A stretch of DNA of 64,000 nt from Paraflavisolibacter caeni (lineage in GTDB: Bacteria; Bacteroidota; Bacteroidia; Chitinophagales; Chitinophagaceae). Each line of letters starts with the position of its first letter. Position 1 is the stretch's first letter. The translations under genes were made by a program, and so were the position numbers. The notes beneath the pieces were generated by a model. The model saw only the letters and a program-made list of their open reading frames with translations. It searched no databases and had not been told where the DNA came from. The stretch is taken from contig NZ_JAOTIF010000001.1 in NCBI RefSeq assembly GCF_025628885.1, positions 787,751-851,750 on the forward strand, read 5' to 3'. This document shows, in pieces, positions 47,193 through 56,131 of the stretch.

Positions 47193-47690
47193 ATGGTATA
47201 CGATAAACAGGCACTCGATGCGCTCGCATTAGCATTGATTAAAGCAAAGGAAAGTATTGCAGTAGCAGAAAGTGTTACTGCTGGTCATTTGCAGGCTGCG
47301 CTTTCTGGCGCAACCAAAGCCCTGCAGTTTTTTCAGGGTGGTATCACTACTTATAACATCGGGCAGAAAACAAGACACTTATCTGTAGATCCTGTTCATG
47401 CCTTGGAAGTGAACTCTGTTTCTTTGAAAGTATCTGAACAAATGGCTTTGGGGGTAAGTAGGCTTTTTATTGCCGATTGGGGAGTAGGTATCACCGGTTT
47501 TGCATCTAAAGCGCCTGCAATCGGTGAAATGTCGTTGTATGCAGAATATGTGGTTGTTAAAAATGGAATAATGGTGCATTCGGGCAGAATCGATGCTGTA
47601 AAGGAAGAAGATAGTTTTAAAGTACAGGTATATTTTACGAACCAGGTATTACAAATACTCGTTACACTGCTACAAGGAAAGATCTGTTAA
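47193..47690 (+). CDS. CinA-family protein (nicotinamide-nucleotide amidase-like)
   Basis: A 165-aa single-domain CinA C-terminal protein, which in other bacteria deamidates NMN. AESVTAGHLQAALSG matches AESCTGG..A except that the usual Cys is Val, and VGITGFASKAP replaces the normal TGIAGP block. Activity may therefore be altered. The duplicated mosaic starts at the base after the stop codon, so the gene's original 3' end could have been replaced. It lies between two copies of CAAACGTTTG. Confidence 0.8.
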   Translation: MVYDKQALDALALALIKAKESIAVAESVTAGHLQAALSGATKALQFFQGGITTYNIGQKTRHLSVDPVHALEVNSVSLKVSEQMALGVSRLFIADWGVGITGFASKAPAIGEMSLYAEYVVVKNGIMVHSGRIDAVKEEDSFKVQVYFTNQVLQILVTLLQGKIC

Positions 47691-47874
47691 GTCGCATTTA
47701 CCAGGATCAGCCATTTTCAACACGGGTGAGGTAGGTTGGCTCGACGGCTGACAAATCCTGCCATAACAACTGCGGAACCCACCAACAAAAATTTACAAAT
47801 GGTCATCTTCATAAATAAGAAACGGTTTGCCCAAAAGTAGAATAAAGGACAGCAAAACTATGAACAGCTTTTTT
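47691..47874. repeat. 184-bp mosaic of two island segments
   Basis: Bases 47691-47723 are identical to 40426-40458, and 47724-47874 match 38296-38446 with two differences. The pieces abut directly, in the order that a circle or tandem duplication of 38296-40458 would give at its junction. The copy is in the same orientation as the source. Confidence 0.95.
47724..47812 (-). pseudogene. Duplicated 5' end of the acetolactate decarboxylase gene
   Basis: On the minus strand the mosaic encodes the first ~29 codons of the acetolactate decarboxylase gene at 37596-38384 (ATG at 47812, one Val to Met change), then runs out of the copy and meets a stop. It is a non-functional fragment. Confidence 0.85.
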
Positions 47875-47877
47875 GCA

Positions 47878-47887
47878 CAAACGTTTG
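47878..47887. promoter_or_regulatory. Palindrome CAAACGTTTG before alpha-galactosidase
   Basis: Identical to 47166-47175, 78 bp before the alpha-galactosidase start and directly right of the mosaic copy. A LacI/GalR-family regulator could bind here; none is encoded nearby. Confidence 0.45.
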
Positions 47888-47965
47888 CATACACTTGCTG
47901 CATTTTCTTTTTCTTATTTTGAAGCTTTTTGACCTGCAGTATAAAAAAACTACAAATCATTGCAA

Positions 47966-50515
47966 ATGAGCAAACCACCGGTACGATATTGGACACTGTT
48001 GATATTTTCTATTTTCCTTTTTATAAAAAGTGATGCGCAGGAGCTTGTGCTAAAGAACGATCGAATAAGCAGAACGTTGAAGTTTAATGGAAGAGTATGG
48101 CTGACCACTCAATTTGCCGATGCCGGTAAGAAAAATGTATTGTCGGTAAAGAGCGAGGAACTGCACATGCTGTTTATGGATAATCAATCGGTGACACTGA
48201 ATGATTATATCCTTCAGGGCAAACCAGGACAAATGCAAAAAGGCGATTCTTCCTGGTTGATCGTCAGCTATCAAAAAGAAAATGGGCGTCAATATCCTGC
48301 CGATGCGCCAGGTCAAATACATATCAAATACAGCATTCGTCAGGGCGAACCATTTGTACGCAAAGTGGTAAGCCTGGATTTTGATAAAAATGCCACCATC
48401 GACCGGTTGGAAACGGAGCGGTTTGTTATAGAAGGAAATGCCTCGGGTGGCGGAAGGGGCGAACCCGTGTTTGTAAATGAGAAATGGTTTTTTGGCTTGG
48501 AATATCCCGCAGGTTATAGCAGGCATACCGATGGCAATACGCCAAAAGATTATAGCAGGTATTACGAAAAAGTAGGCAACTACAGCTATATCGATCTGGA
48601 GGGCAAAGATATTGAGCCAAAGGGCGAAAAAGGAATGCTTCGGCTCATGCATTTTCCCGGTTATGCCGTCGAAACCACACCGGGAAAATACCAGGTGCTG
48701 AGCAAGACTGCAACATGTGGAATTAGTTTGCCGGGGCAATCGGTGCAACAGGCATTCATGAATTATTTATCAACCATCTGGAAAGCACCCCGGTCTTTTT
48801 TGCATTACAACAACTGGTTTGAGCCCATGGCAAAAGATCTGAGTGGTGATGGCCTGTTGAATATCTGGCGTTCTTTTAAAACAGCGATTGCGCCCTATGG
48901 CGTGAAAATGGATGCCATGGTGGTGGATGATGGCTGGCAGGATCGTAAATCTATTTGGGAACCTCTGCCAAAATACTTTCCTAATGGCTTTGATGATGTA
49001 AGGAAAATGAGTGATAAGCTGAAAGCCGAAGGTGTGGGCTTTGGCATGTGGCTGTCGCTGAACGGCTACACCAATAATATCGATTGGGGCATTCAGCAAG
49101 GATATAAAGAAGCAAAGCGGAATAGTTATTTCTCGCAATATGGCAGGTATTATAGTTTATCGGCAGCCAGATACAAAAATAAAATGCTGCAACAACTGCC
49201 GGATATTACTAAGAAAACCGGCGTCATTTATTACAAACACGACTTTAATGATTTAAGTGATGCGGGCGAAGGCAATGGGCATCCGCCTACAGAAAGACAC
49301 GGGCACGAGGCCAACCTGGATGCGGCCATTCAAATGTTACTCGCCACAAGAAAAATAAACCCTGAAATACATCAGAACCTGACCAATTGGATATGGTTTT
49401 CGCCATACTGGCTCATGTATGCCGATTATTTATGGATGCTGGCTGGCGATGATGGTACTAATAAGAACTGGCCCGAAATATCAACCAGGGCCATGGCCAG
49501 TACCGACCGGGATACTTATATCTACCGCATGTTTGGGAATCCGGCCGACCGCCCCTTAGTGCCCATATCCCGGTTAATGACTCATGGCATTATTAAAACA
49601 AGCGATGGAAGAATGGAGAGTCCACAGGATAATTTGCAAGACTGGTTGGAATATGTGATCATGCATTATGGCCGGGGAACCTTGCTGAAAGAATGGTACA
49701 TCTCTCCATCTGTAATGAGCGATGATTACTGGAAGGCGCTTTGCACCACCAACAACTGGGCCGCCAAACACCGAGGCGCTTTGAATAATACAGTTTATTG
49801 TGGCGGCCGCCCCGATGAAGGAAATACTTATGGATATATTGGATGGGATGGGAATAAAGCTGTTTTGGTAGCCCGTAATCCGCAAGCGGTTGCACAAAAA
49901 TTGATTGTTCCGTTTAATGAAAGTGTTCAGTTTTATGGCAATAAAAATGAACAGTACCGGGCCCGGGTTGTCTTTCCTTACCAGGATGTTTATCCAAAAA
50001 CATTTGTTGCAGGCAAAGCCATGGAGATTGTGTTGCCAGGCTATGCTACCATGGTTTTTGAGTTTGAAAAAGGTAAGGCCCTTTCTGGCGTGCGGCCATT
50101 ACAGCCAGTTCAGTTTAGTACAAATAAAAAAGACATGTCTACCACCTTGCAGGTTCCGGCAAATGCACAATCAAGATGCGACTTGCTGCTGATTGGTCGC
50201 CCGGTTACACCTTCAGTAAAAATCAACGGACTGTCGGCGCCCATCATGCGTTCAAGCAAATCAAAAATCAATGATTACGCATCATATGCTGTTTCGGGAA
50301 TGCCCAGTGCTAAAGCAAAAGACTGGTCGATGATTTCAATTGATCTTAGAAGTTATGCCGGGAAAACCATAAAAATTGAATACAGCGAAGCCGTCAATTT
50401 TGAATGTTTTTTACTCACAGAGCAGAAAGTAACTGCACCGGCAGCTAAAACAGGTAACGATATACTTTGGCCAATTACCAATCAAACCAGGCGACAAACG
50501 GTACAACTATTCTGA
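47966..50515 (+). CDS. Secreted alpha-galactosidase (GH36-like)
   Basis: This exported glycoside hydrolase of about 849 aa cleaves alpha-galactosides. A signal peptide (about residues 1-24) precedes an N-terminal beta domain; a TIM barrel then contains DAMVVDDGWQDR, GMWLSLNGYTNN and VIYYKHDFNDL, the last with the expected nucleophile aspartate of clan GH-D. A later DYLWMLAGDDGTN probably bears the acid/base. A C-terminal ~170-residue beta domain follows. I start at the ATG at 47966; the TTG two codons earlier is less likely. GH36 versus GH27 is not certain. Confidence 0.88.
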   Translation: MSKPPVRYWTLLIFSIFLFIKSDAQELVLKNDRISRTLKFNGRVWLTTQFADAGKKNVLSVKSEELHMLFMDNQSVTLNDYILQGKPGQMQKGDSSWLIVSYQKENGRQYPADAPGQIHIKYSIRQGEPFVRKVVSLDFDKNATIDRLETERFVIEGNASGGGRGEPVFVNEKWFFGLEYPAGYSRHTDGNTPKDYSRYYEKVGNYSYIDLEGKDIEPKGEKGMLRLMHFPGYAVETTPGKYQVLSKTATCGISLPGQSVQQAFMNYLSTIWKAPRSFLHYNNWFEPMAKDLSGDGLLNIWRSFKTAIAPYGVKMDAMVVDDGWQDRKSIWEPLPKYFPNGFDDVRKMSDKLKAEGVGFGMWLSLNGYTNNIDWGIQQGYKEAKRNSYFSQYGRYYSLSAARYKNKMLQQLPDITKKTGVIYYKHDFNDLSDAGEGNGHPPTERHGHEANLDAAIQMLLATRKINPEIHQNLTNWIWFSPYWLMYADYLWMLAGDDGTNKNWPEISTRAMASTDRDTYIYRMFGNPADRPLVPISRLMTHGIIKTSDGRMESPQDNLQDWLEYVIMHYGRGTLLKEWYISPSVMSDDYWKALCTTNNWAAKHRGALNNTVYCGGRPDEGNTYGYIGWDGNKAVLVARNPQAVAQKLIVPFNESVQFYGNKNEQYRARVVFPYQDVYPKTFVAGKAMEIVLPGYATMVFEFEKGKALSGVRPLQPVQFSTNKKDMSTTLQVPANAQSRCDLLLIGRPVTPSVKINGLSAPIMRSSKSKINDYASYAVSGMPSAKAKDWSMISIDLRSYAGKTIKIEYSEAVNFECFLLTEQKVTAPAAKTGNDILWPITNQTRRQTVQLF

Positions 50516-50537
50516 TGTAAATGATATTTAACTGCTT

Positions 50538-51548
50538 ATGTTGAAAGCTACCCAAGCATTAGCCTCACTGGATCGGTATTCGTTTTTGCGGCCTCCACTA
50601 TTAGATACAATTTGTAAATATGGTGCTGAGGAAGATGCAGAACAGGTTTACCAGCTTTTTTTACTGCAAAAGCATGAGGACTTGTTGCAGGTGGTTATGA
50701 CCCTCGGGAATGATCGAATGGCGGAAGACTTGTTTACTCAGGCCATCAGTAATGGTGTGCTAAGGGAAGACTTCCCTCCTGAAACCTTAGTGGCGCTCAG
50801 CTATCTTGGTCAACCAAATACGTTACCAATATTGATAGATTATTACAACCGTGTATTTGAGCTGGGCTGGGCCCTGCAAGAAGCTGTTTGTCTGGCCCTT
50901 TTAAATTATTCTTGTGAGGGCTATGAAGTTGTTATAGAAAAGCAGGTGGAAAGGTGTTTGCAGCAGCCCTTGTTTCCGGATTATGTTGTACTGCCTGCAG
51001 CCAGGATCCACCGGCAGGATTTGATCATTCGCCTAAACGAACATGCTGCAGGTGACGCATCTCCTTCTTGTTGCGGGCCTATACTGCTGGCAACCGCTTT
51101 AAATGGTCCGCAGAATAAACAGCTATTCCTTGAAAACATTATGCAGGAGAGTTGGGCAGTGAATCCATTTGAAGACAATAGTTATTTCATCAACATGGGA
51201 TTGCATGCGTTGGGCATTCCTATTAAAGAGTTATATGCCCAGGCTTGTCTATCCCTGGAAAAGAGCAGACCCAATGCCGCACACCTGCTCCATCTGATTA
51301 CAGGATTGCTGGAGGCCAAATTAAAAGAGCCTTTGAACTATTTTATTCGTTCTTTGCAAAAACAAAGCGAATCTTTCCTTTCTCTTTACCAGACCATCTT
51401 TGCAGCTGACCAACAAGGATATACTATATTTAGCCGGCTGGAAAGTAAAGGTCTGGATGAGCGGTTGATAGCCCCCTTTACAAGGTTAGAGGAGCTCTAT
51501 CGCTTAAAAGCGGAGCAAGAAGCAGAAGCGGAATACAGGATTTTGTAA
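50538..51548 (+). CDS. Hypothetical HEAT-repeat-like protein
   Basis: A 336-aa soluble helical protein. Pairs of helices of about 35-40 residues recur, as in HEAT/armadillo repeats (for example around QALASLDRYSF, LVALSYLGQPNTLPILIDY and LLATALNGPQNKQLFLENI). No enzyme motif is visible, so it is likely a scaffold. It starts 22 bp after the alpha-galactosidase stop and may be co-transcribed. The degenerate third tRNA-Pro end lies about 70 bp downstream. Confidence 0.6.
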   Translation: MLKATQALASLDRYSFLRPPLLDTICKYGAEEDAEQVYQLFLLQKHEDLLQVVMTLGNDRMAEDLFTQAISNGVLREDFPPETLVALSYLGQPNTLPILIDYYNRVFELGWALQEAVCLALLNYSCEGYEVVIEKQVERCLQQPLFPDYVVLPAARIHRQDLIIRLNEHAAGDASPSCCGPILLATALNGPQNKQLFLENIMQESWAVNPFEDNSYFINMGLHALGIPIKELYAQACLSLEKSRPNAAHLLHLITGLLEAKLKEPLNYFIRSLQKQSESFLSLYQTIFAADQQGYTIFSRLESKGLDERLIAPFTRLEELYRLKAEQEAEAEYRIL

Positions 51549-51613
51549 GAAGGGTAATTGCTCTTTTTTAAATTGATTACTATTATGTGCCATTCCGTAA
51601 ACCACCGGAATCT

Positions 51614-51637
51614 GTTGAATCCTGTCTTCCCAACCCA
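51614..51637 (+). repeat. Degenerate third copy of the tRNA-Pro end
   Basis: GAATCCTGTCTTCCC (51617-51631) is an exact 15-bp match to the core of the 49-bp repeat. The flanks GTT (left) and CAACCCA (right) are near-matches to GTTC and CGACCAC. It may be the old right end of the second island. Confidence 0.6.
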
Positions 51638-51774
51638 TCGAGCTCTAGTTTTTGTACATCATAATTGATCATTAGTTCACTTACCAAAATTTATAATTCT
51701 TGGCATATTCAAAATGTCAATGTCCAAACATGATAATCCTAATCATTTAATTGTTATAATTTTATTTACAAGTG

Positions 51775-54700
51775 ATGAAAAAAATCCTCACGATAAGTGG
51801 CATCACCATTGGCAGTATTTTACTGCTCATGTTTTTGCTTCCTGTTTTGTTCCCGGGCTTCGTGGCGGATAAAATAAAAAAATGGGCCAACAATGCCATT
51901 ACCACTGAACTGAACTTTTCAAAGGCACGACTTTCATTCTTCAATCATTTTCCTTCGCTTACCCTTACGCTGTATGATATTTCTGTGATGGGCTCTGCTC
52001 CCTACTCGAAAGATACACTGCTTAATGCGGGCGAATTGGCATTGGGAATTGATCTTTCAACTTTATTTTCTGAATTGATCAGTATCGATGAAATATATTT
52101 TACGGAAGCAAATATTTTTATAAAAATAAATGCGGAAGGTGCTGCCAATTATAATGTGTATAAATCAGATACTACACATTCGGCTGCATCACCAGACAGT
52201 TCCGGTACATCTTTAAAGATCGAAAGAATACAGATAGATAACAGCAACCTTGTGTATGATGATCTATCAATCCCCCTTCTTATTAAAGCGCAAAATTTGG
52301 ACTATGTGGGCAAGGGTGACCTGAGCAAGGCCATCTTTGATCTTTCTTCCAACATACAGGTGAAAACGTTCGATTTTGACTACAACTTTGGACACTATAT
52401 CAACTCAAAAACATTAAGGGCCGACCTTGTTACAAAGATCAACACCAATTCACTTGCATTTGAGTTCACTAAAAATGACCTGCTGATCAATTCGCTGCCC
52501 GTGGATTTCGTCGGCAAATTTGAGCTCCTGCAACAGGGTTATAATATTGACTTTGAATTAAACGCTACCAAAGGTGACTTGCATGATGTATTTTCTGCTT
52601 TGCCGCCTGAATATATGGATTGGTTTAGCAAAACAAAACTTGGTGGAAAAACGGAGATACAGGCCTACTTAAAAGGAAAATATATTGCAGAACAAAACCT
52701 CATGCCTGATCTCGGTTTTAAGATGACTATCCGCGAAGGATATATTAATAACCAGAACGTACCCTCTCCTGTAAAAAATCTGTTCCTCAATTTCGACTCA
52801 AAACTTCCTTCACTGAATACAGACAGCCTGTATGTAAATATTGATTCCATCTTCTTCAATATCGACAAGGACTATTTTAGCTCCATTATTAAACTTAAGA
52901 ATCTAAGCAGACCTGAGCTGCATGCAAAGATCAACAGTGAAATGGACCTGGAGAAATGGGACAGGGCATTTGGTGTGCAACCTTTTGACGTAAAAGGAAA
53001 GTATAGAATTCATTTTACTGCAGACGGAAAATATGAGACGGCGGTAGTGCAAAAAGGTAGACGGGGAACAGATACGATCATTACCAATATCCCTGCCTTT
53101 AATCTGCAATCATCTTTAACCAATGGCTATTTCAAACTCACTTCATTACCGCAGGATATTAAAAACATCAGTTTCAAACTAAATGCTTCGAACTCCGATG
53201 GAAATTACAAACATACTGATCTGTCCATTGAGCAGTTAAACGCAAATATGCTCAGTGATTATATCAAAGGTTATTTCAGGCTCAACGATCTTACCAATGT
53301 AGATGCAGATCTAAAAGCTTTGTTGCATCTCGGCAATATCAAAAATTATTACCCGCTTGAAAGCATAGATATTGCCGGCGACCTTAATCTTGATGTGATT
53401 TTAAAAGGTAAATACCTGCCAGATCAAAAACAATTTCCCGTAACAAAGGCGAACATCAACCTGCAAAATGGTTATTTAAAAACCAGCTATTATCCCCACC
53501 CTATAGAAAAGATACAGCTAAGGGCGAATGCAATTACAGACAAAGGCACATTGGCCGATATGCAGTTTGAATTGCAACCCATTTCTTTCTTATTCGAAGG
53601 CCAGCCTTTCACTATAAAAGCAGACCTGGAGAATTTTGAAGATCTGAAGTATGACATTACCTCCAGCGGCACGCTTGATATTGGAAGGATATACCAGGTA
53701 TTTTCACAGGAAGGGCTGAACGTAGAAGGCACTATAAAAACCAATCTTAAACTGCAGGGCCTGCAAAGCGATGCAACTGCAGGCCGTTACAACAGGCTGA
53801 ACAATTCTGGAACGGCAGAGCTACAAGATATTACATTGTACTCCAACTACTTTCCATTGCCATTTATGATAAAGACCGGGCTGTTCCGGTTTGAAAATGA
53901 AAAGACGTGGTTCGAAAAATTCAATGCTGTTTACGGCAAAACAGGCATCACATTAAATGGCTACCTTTTTAATATTGTCAATTACGCAATGCAGGAAAAT
54001 GCACCGCTGAAAGGAAGCTTTGATCTAAACACCAAACACTTTTACGTGGATGAATTTATGGCTTATGCAGGCGATACCACTGCATCTCCGGCTGATAGCT
54101 CCGGTGTGGTGATCATTCCTTCCAACTTCGATATTACTTTTAATGTTGCAGCCAATAAAGTAACATATGATAGCCTTGAAATACAAAACTTCAAAGGTGG
54201 TATGGCTATCGCCAACGGGAAGCTTATTCTCAACAAAACGGGTTTTGAACTGATTAATGCACCAATAGAGATGGATGCGACATATGCAAGCATTTCTCCA
54301 CGCAAAGCAAGTTTCGAATATCATATCAAAGCAGACAGTTTCGATATAAAACGTGCATATAATGAGATCCGCCTCTTTCATGACCTTGCCAGCTCTGCAT
54401 CCAAAACAGAGGGCATAGTTTCCCTGGATTATAAATTAAGCGGTAAACTGGATGCCAACATGGAACCAATCTACCCTTCACTCAAAGGCGGCGGTGTTAT
54501 GTCTTTACATGACGTAAAAGTTAATGGTCTTAAATTATTCAGTGCTGTAAGCAAGGCTACCAATAAGGATAGTGTAAACAACCCGAATCTCAGGAAAGTA
54601 GATATCAAAACAAGTATTGCCAACAATATCATCACGCTCCAACGCACAAAGATGAAAGTTTTTGGTTTTCATCCCCGCTTCGAAGGCCAGGTTAGCTTTG

Positions 54701-54882
54701 ATGGCAAGCTAAATCTAACGGGCCGGCTTGGCTTGCCTCCATTTGGCATTATTGGCATTCCGTTTACTGTTGTTGGCACACAGGAAAACCCCCAGGTAAA
54801 ATTGCGCCGCTCCAAAGATTCCGATAAGATAGAAGAATCAACCGAAGAGCCCGATGAAGAGGTGCAACCGGTACACCAATAA
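51775..54882 (+). CDS. AsmA-family protein
   Basis: A 1035-aa inner-membrane-anchored protein. One N-terminal helix (about residues 8-28) is followed by a very long repetitive beta domain exposed to the periplasm, as in AsmA/TamB/YhdP bridge proteins now thought to carry lipids between membranes. The N-terminal block with LSFFNHFPSLTLTLYDISV and the C-terminal LPPFGIIGIPFTVVGTQENP are typical of Bacteroidota AsmA. I use ATG at 51775 (a GTG is three bases earlier). A clear terminator follows. Confidence 0.85.
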   Translation: MKKILTISGITIGSILLLMFLLPVLFPGFVADKIKKWANNAITTELNFSKARLSFFNHFPSLTLTLYDISVMGSAPYSKDTLLNAGELALGIDLSTLFSELISIDEIYFTEANIFIKINAEGAANYNVYKSDTTHSAASPDSSGTSLKIERIQIDNSNLVYDDLSIPLLIKAQNLDYVGKGDLSKAIFDLSSNIQVKTFDFDYNFGHYINSKTLRADLVTKINTNSLAFEFTKNDLLINSLPVDFVGKFELLQQGYNIDFELNATKGDLHDVFSALPPEYMDWFSKTKLGGKTEIQAYLKGKYIAEQNLMPDLGFKMTIREGYINNQNVPSPVKNLFLNFDSKLPSLNTDSLYVNIDSIFFNIDKDYFSSIIKLKNLSRPELHAKINSEMDLEKWDRAFGVQPFDVKGKYRIHFTADGKYETAVVQKGRRGTDTIITNIPAFNLQSSLTNGYFKLTSLPQDIKNISFKLNASNSDGNYKHTDLSIEQLNANMLSDYIKGYFRLNDLTNVDADLKALLHLGNIKNYYPLESIDIAGDLNLDVILKGKYLPDQKQFPVTKANINLQNGYLKTSYYPHPIEKIQLRANAITDKGTLADMQFELQPISFLFEGQPFTIKADLENFEDLKYDITSSGTLDIGRIYQVFSQEGLNVEGTIKTNLKLQGLQSDATAGRYNRLNNSGTAELQDITLYSNYFPLPFMIKTGLFRFENEKTWFEKFNAVYGKTGITLNGYLFNIVNYAMQENAPLKGSFDLNTKHFYVDEFMAYAGDTTASPADSSGVVIIPSNFDITFNVAANKVTYDSLEIQNFKGGMAIANGKLILNKTGFELINAPIEMDATYASISPRKASFEYHIKADSFDIKRAYNEIRLFHDLASSASKTEGIVSLDYKLSGKLDANMEPIYPSLKGGGVMSLHDVKVNGLKLFSAVSKATNKDSVNNPNLRKVDIKTSIANNIITLQRTKMKVFGFHPRFEGQVSFDGKLNLTGRLGLPPFGIIGIPFTVVGTQENPQVKLRRSKDSDKIEESTEEPDEEVQPVHQ

Positions 54883-54891
54883 ATTAATTTT

Positions 54892-54916
54892 AAAACCCGC
54901 TCTCGTAGCGGGTTTT
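54892..54916. terminator. Terminator after the AsmA-family gene
   Basis: AAAACCCGCT (54892-54901) pairs perfectly with AGCGGGTTTT (54907-54916), 5-nt loop. It lies between convergent genes and may serve both. Confidence 0.85.
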
Positions 54917-54934
54917 GTCGTTCCCCACACCCCC

Positions 54935-56131
54935 TCACAAAAACCAAAGATTCCTCAACCCAAAACCCGGTATCCACCCATCTTTAAAATAGGGTAGAGT
55001 CCGCGCCATCATCTCCGGGTACAAAACACTCACCGGTAAACCCTGCTGCGGCAAAGAACCCCAATACATATGGCCAAACTGGAACACCTGGTCAATCAGC
55101 TCAATAACCACCTCCTTATCTTCAAGCAGCCCTTTATCTGTGCAGTCAAATTCCAACTTGATAGGCAATGGAAAACTATTGTTGTGATCAAAATGCCCAT
55201 TTACAAACTTCCCATTATTATAAAGCAGGTATTGATGTTGTCCAACCTTGATAATGGTACCGCTATTGGGCATGCTGTCTTCCGAATTCATATCGAAGGC
55301 AAGAATATCAGGGCTTTGATGCATAGATATCAAAAAGATGGGAATGGGTTTCGATAATTGCAGTTCCTCTATTGCTTTTTGTATAGGTTCCAGTTCTTTA
55401 GGACTTAATTTCTTGTAAAAATGAATGACCATCCTTGATGGATATTCATGTTCATAAATGTATCTGCTGGTCATGTAACTGATAAAGCCAGCAAGCAGTT
55501 TGACTTCATGCTTCTGGAAAACTTCAAATACTTCGAAAGTGCCATCATTGCTAAAGTTGCACGCACATCCTAGGTAGGGTACACCATCCGCTTTACCTTT
55601 AAAAGCGCTGATGCCAAAGGTAAGCTCACGCTTCACCGGTGCAGTCAGGCGCCAGGGAATCCCGTCTAGTTTGGCCAGCATGGCAACTGCAGCATCGGCA
55701 AGAATTTTTTCAAGAGGTGCATCGGCATCGTTCAGTTGCTCCGCTTTGAATACTTGTAAAGTAATCCCTCTTTCTAATAGGGCATTGATCACTTGATAGT
55801 GAAATGCATTGGCTTTCGGGTCCTCGTCAATGTCCTTATAGGGCGAAATGTATATAGCAATATAAGTGATGTCTCCATACCAGTTGAAGGCATTGTTATC
55901 TAAGGCAATCGTAACTTCCCGGTAGGGATGCTCAAGATCATGAAACACGATATCCAACTCCTCATTTGGGTGGATGTTTAATTGAACATATCTGTGTAAA
56001 CCAGGAAACTGCCCGTGCCCTTTAAATAAATATTGTTGTAAAGTTTCAATTAGGTGCTGGTCCTGGTAGTGTGCTATAAAGAACATTTGGATATAGGGAT
56101 GAGGACAATACTTGTGTGGCTTTAATTCCAT
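54935..56131 (-). CDS. Prokaryotic Argonaute, MID-PIWI part (catalytically degenerate)
   Basis: A 398-aa protein with the layout of the C-terminal half of Argonaute: a MID domain (about residues 1-140, with ITYIAIYISP and ERGITLQVF) and a PIWI domain (about 150-398, with KLDGIPW, YLGCACNFSNDGTFE, SGTIIKVGQHQY and GLPVSVLYPEMMA). The first catalytic aspartate should stand in GISAF but is Ser175, and the usual D of the VIHxD-like strand is missing in VIHFYKK, so it should not slice. The start ATG overlaps the end of the upstream gene by 10 bases. The frame stays open about 34 codons further upstream, with protein-like sequence (WQAYQTGRKKYI), so the gene may once have been joined to its neighbour. 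Confidence 0.75.
   Translation of the reverse strand: MELKPHKYCPHPYIQMFFIAHYQDQHLIETLQQYLFKGHGQFPGLHRYVQLNIHPNEELDIVFHDLEHPYREVTIALDNNAFNWYGDITYIAIYISPYKDIDEDPKANAFHYQVINALLERGITLQVFKAEQLNDADAPLEKILADAAVAMLAKLDGIPWRLTAPVKRELTFGISAFKGKADGVPYLGCACNFSNDGTFEVFEVFQKHEVKLLAGFISYMTSRYIYEHEYPSRMVIHFYKKLSPKELEPIQKAIEELQLSKPIPIFLISMHQSPDILAFDMNSEDSMPNSGTIIKVGQHQYLLYNNGKFVNGHFDHNNSFPLPIKLEFDCTDKGLLEDKEVVIELIDQVFQFGHMYWGSLPQQGLPVSVLYPEMMARTLPYFKDGWIPGFGLRNLWFL

Larger units (their letters stand above)
43266..51637. mobile_element. Probable second, older island in tandem at tRNA-Pro
   Basis: It is bounded on the left by the 49-bp repeat and on the right by a degenerate tRNA-Pro end (51614-51637). It begins with an integrase relic and carries RNA-binding, PNGase F-like, CinA-like, alpha-galactosidase and HEAT-like genes. 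The right boundary is weak, so this is a hypothesis. Confidence 0.45.

Noticed and set aside
47793-47996. 67-aa minus-strand membrane-like protein across the mosaic repeat
   Set aside because: Its frame differs from that of the duplicated acetolactate decarboxylase start and it runs antisense into the alpha-galactosidase gene.
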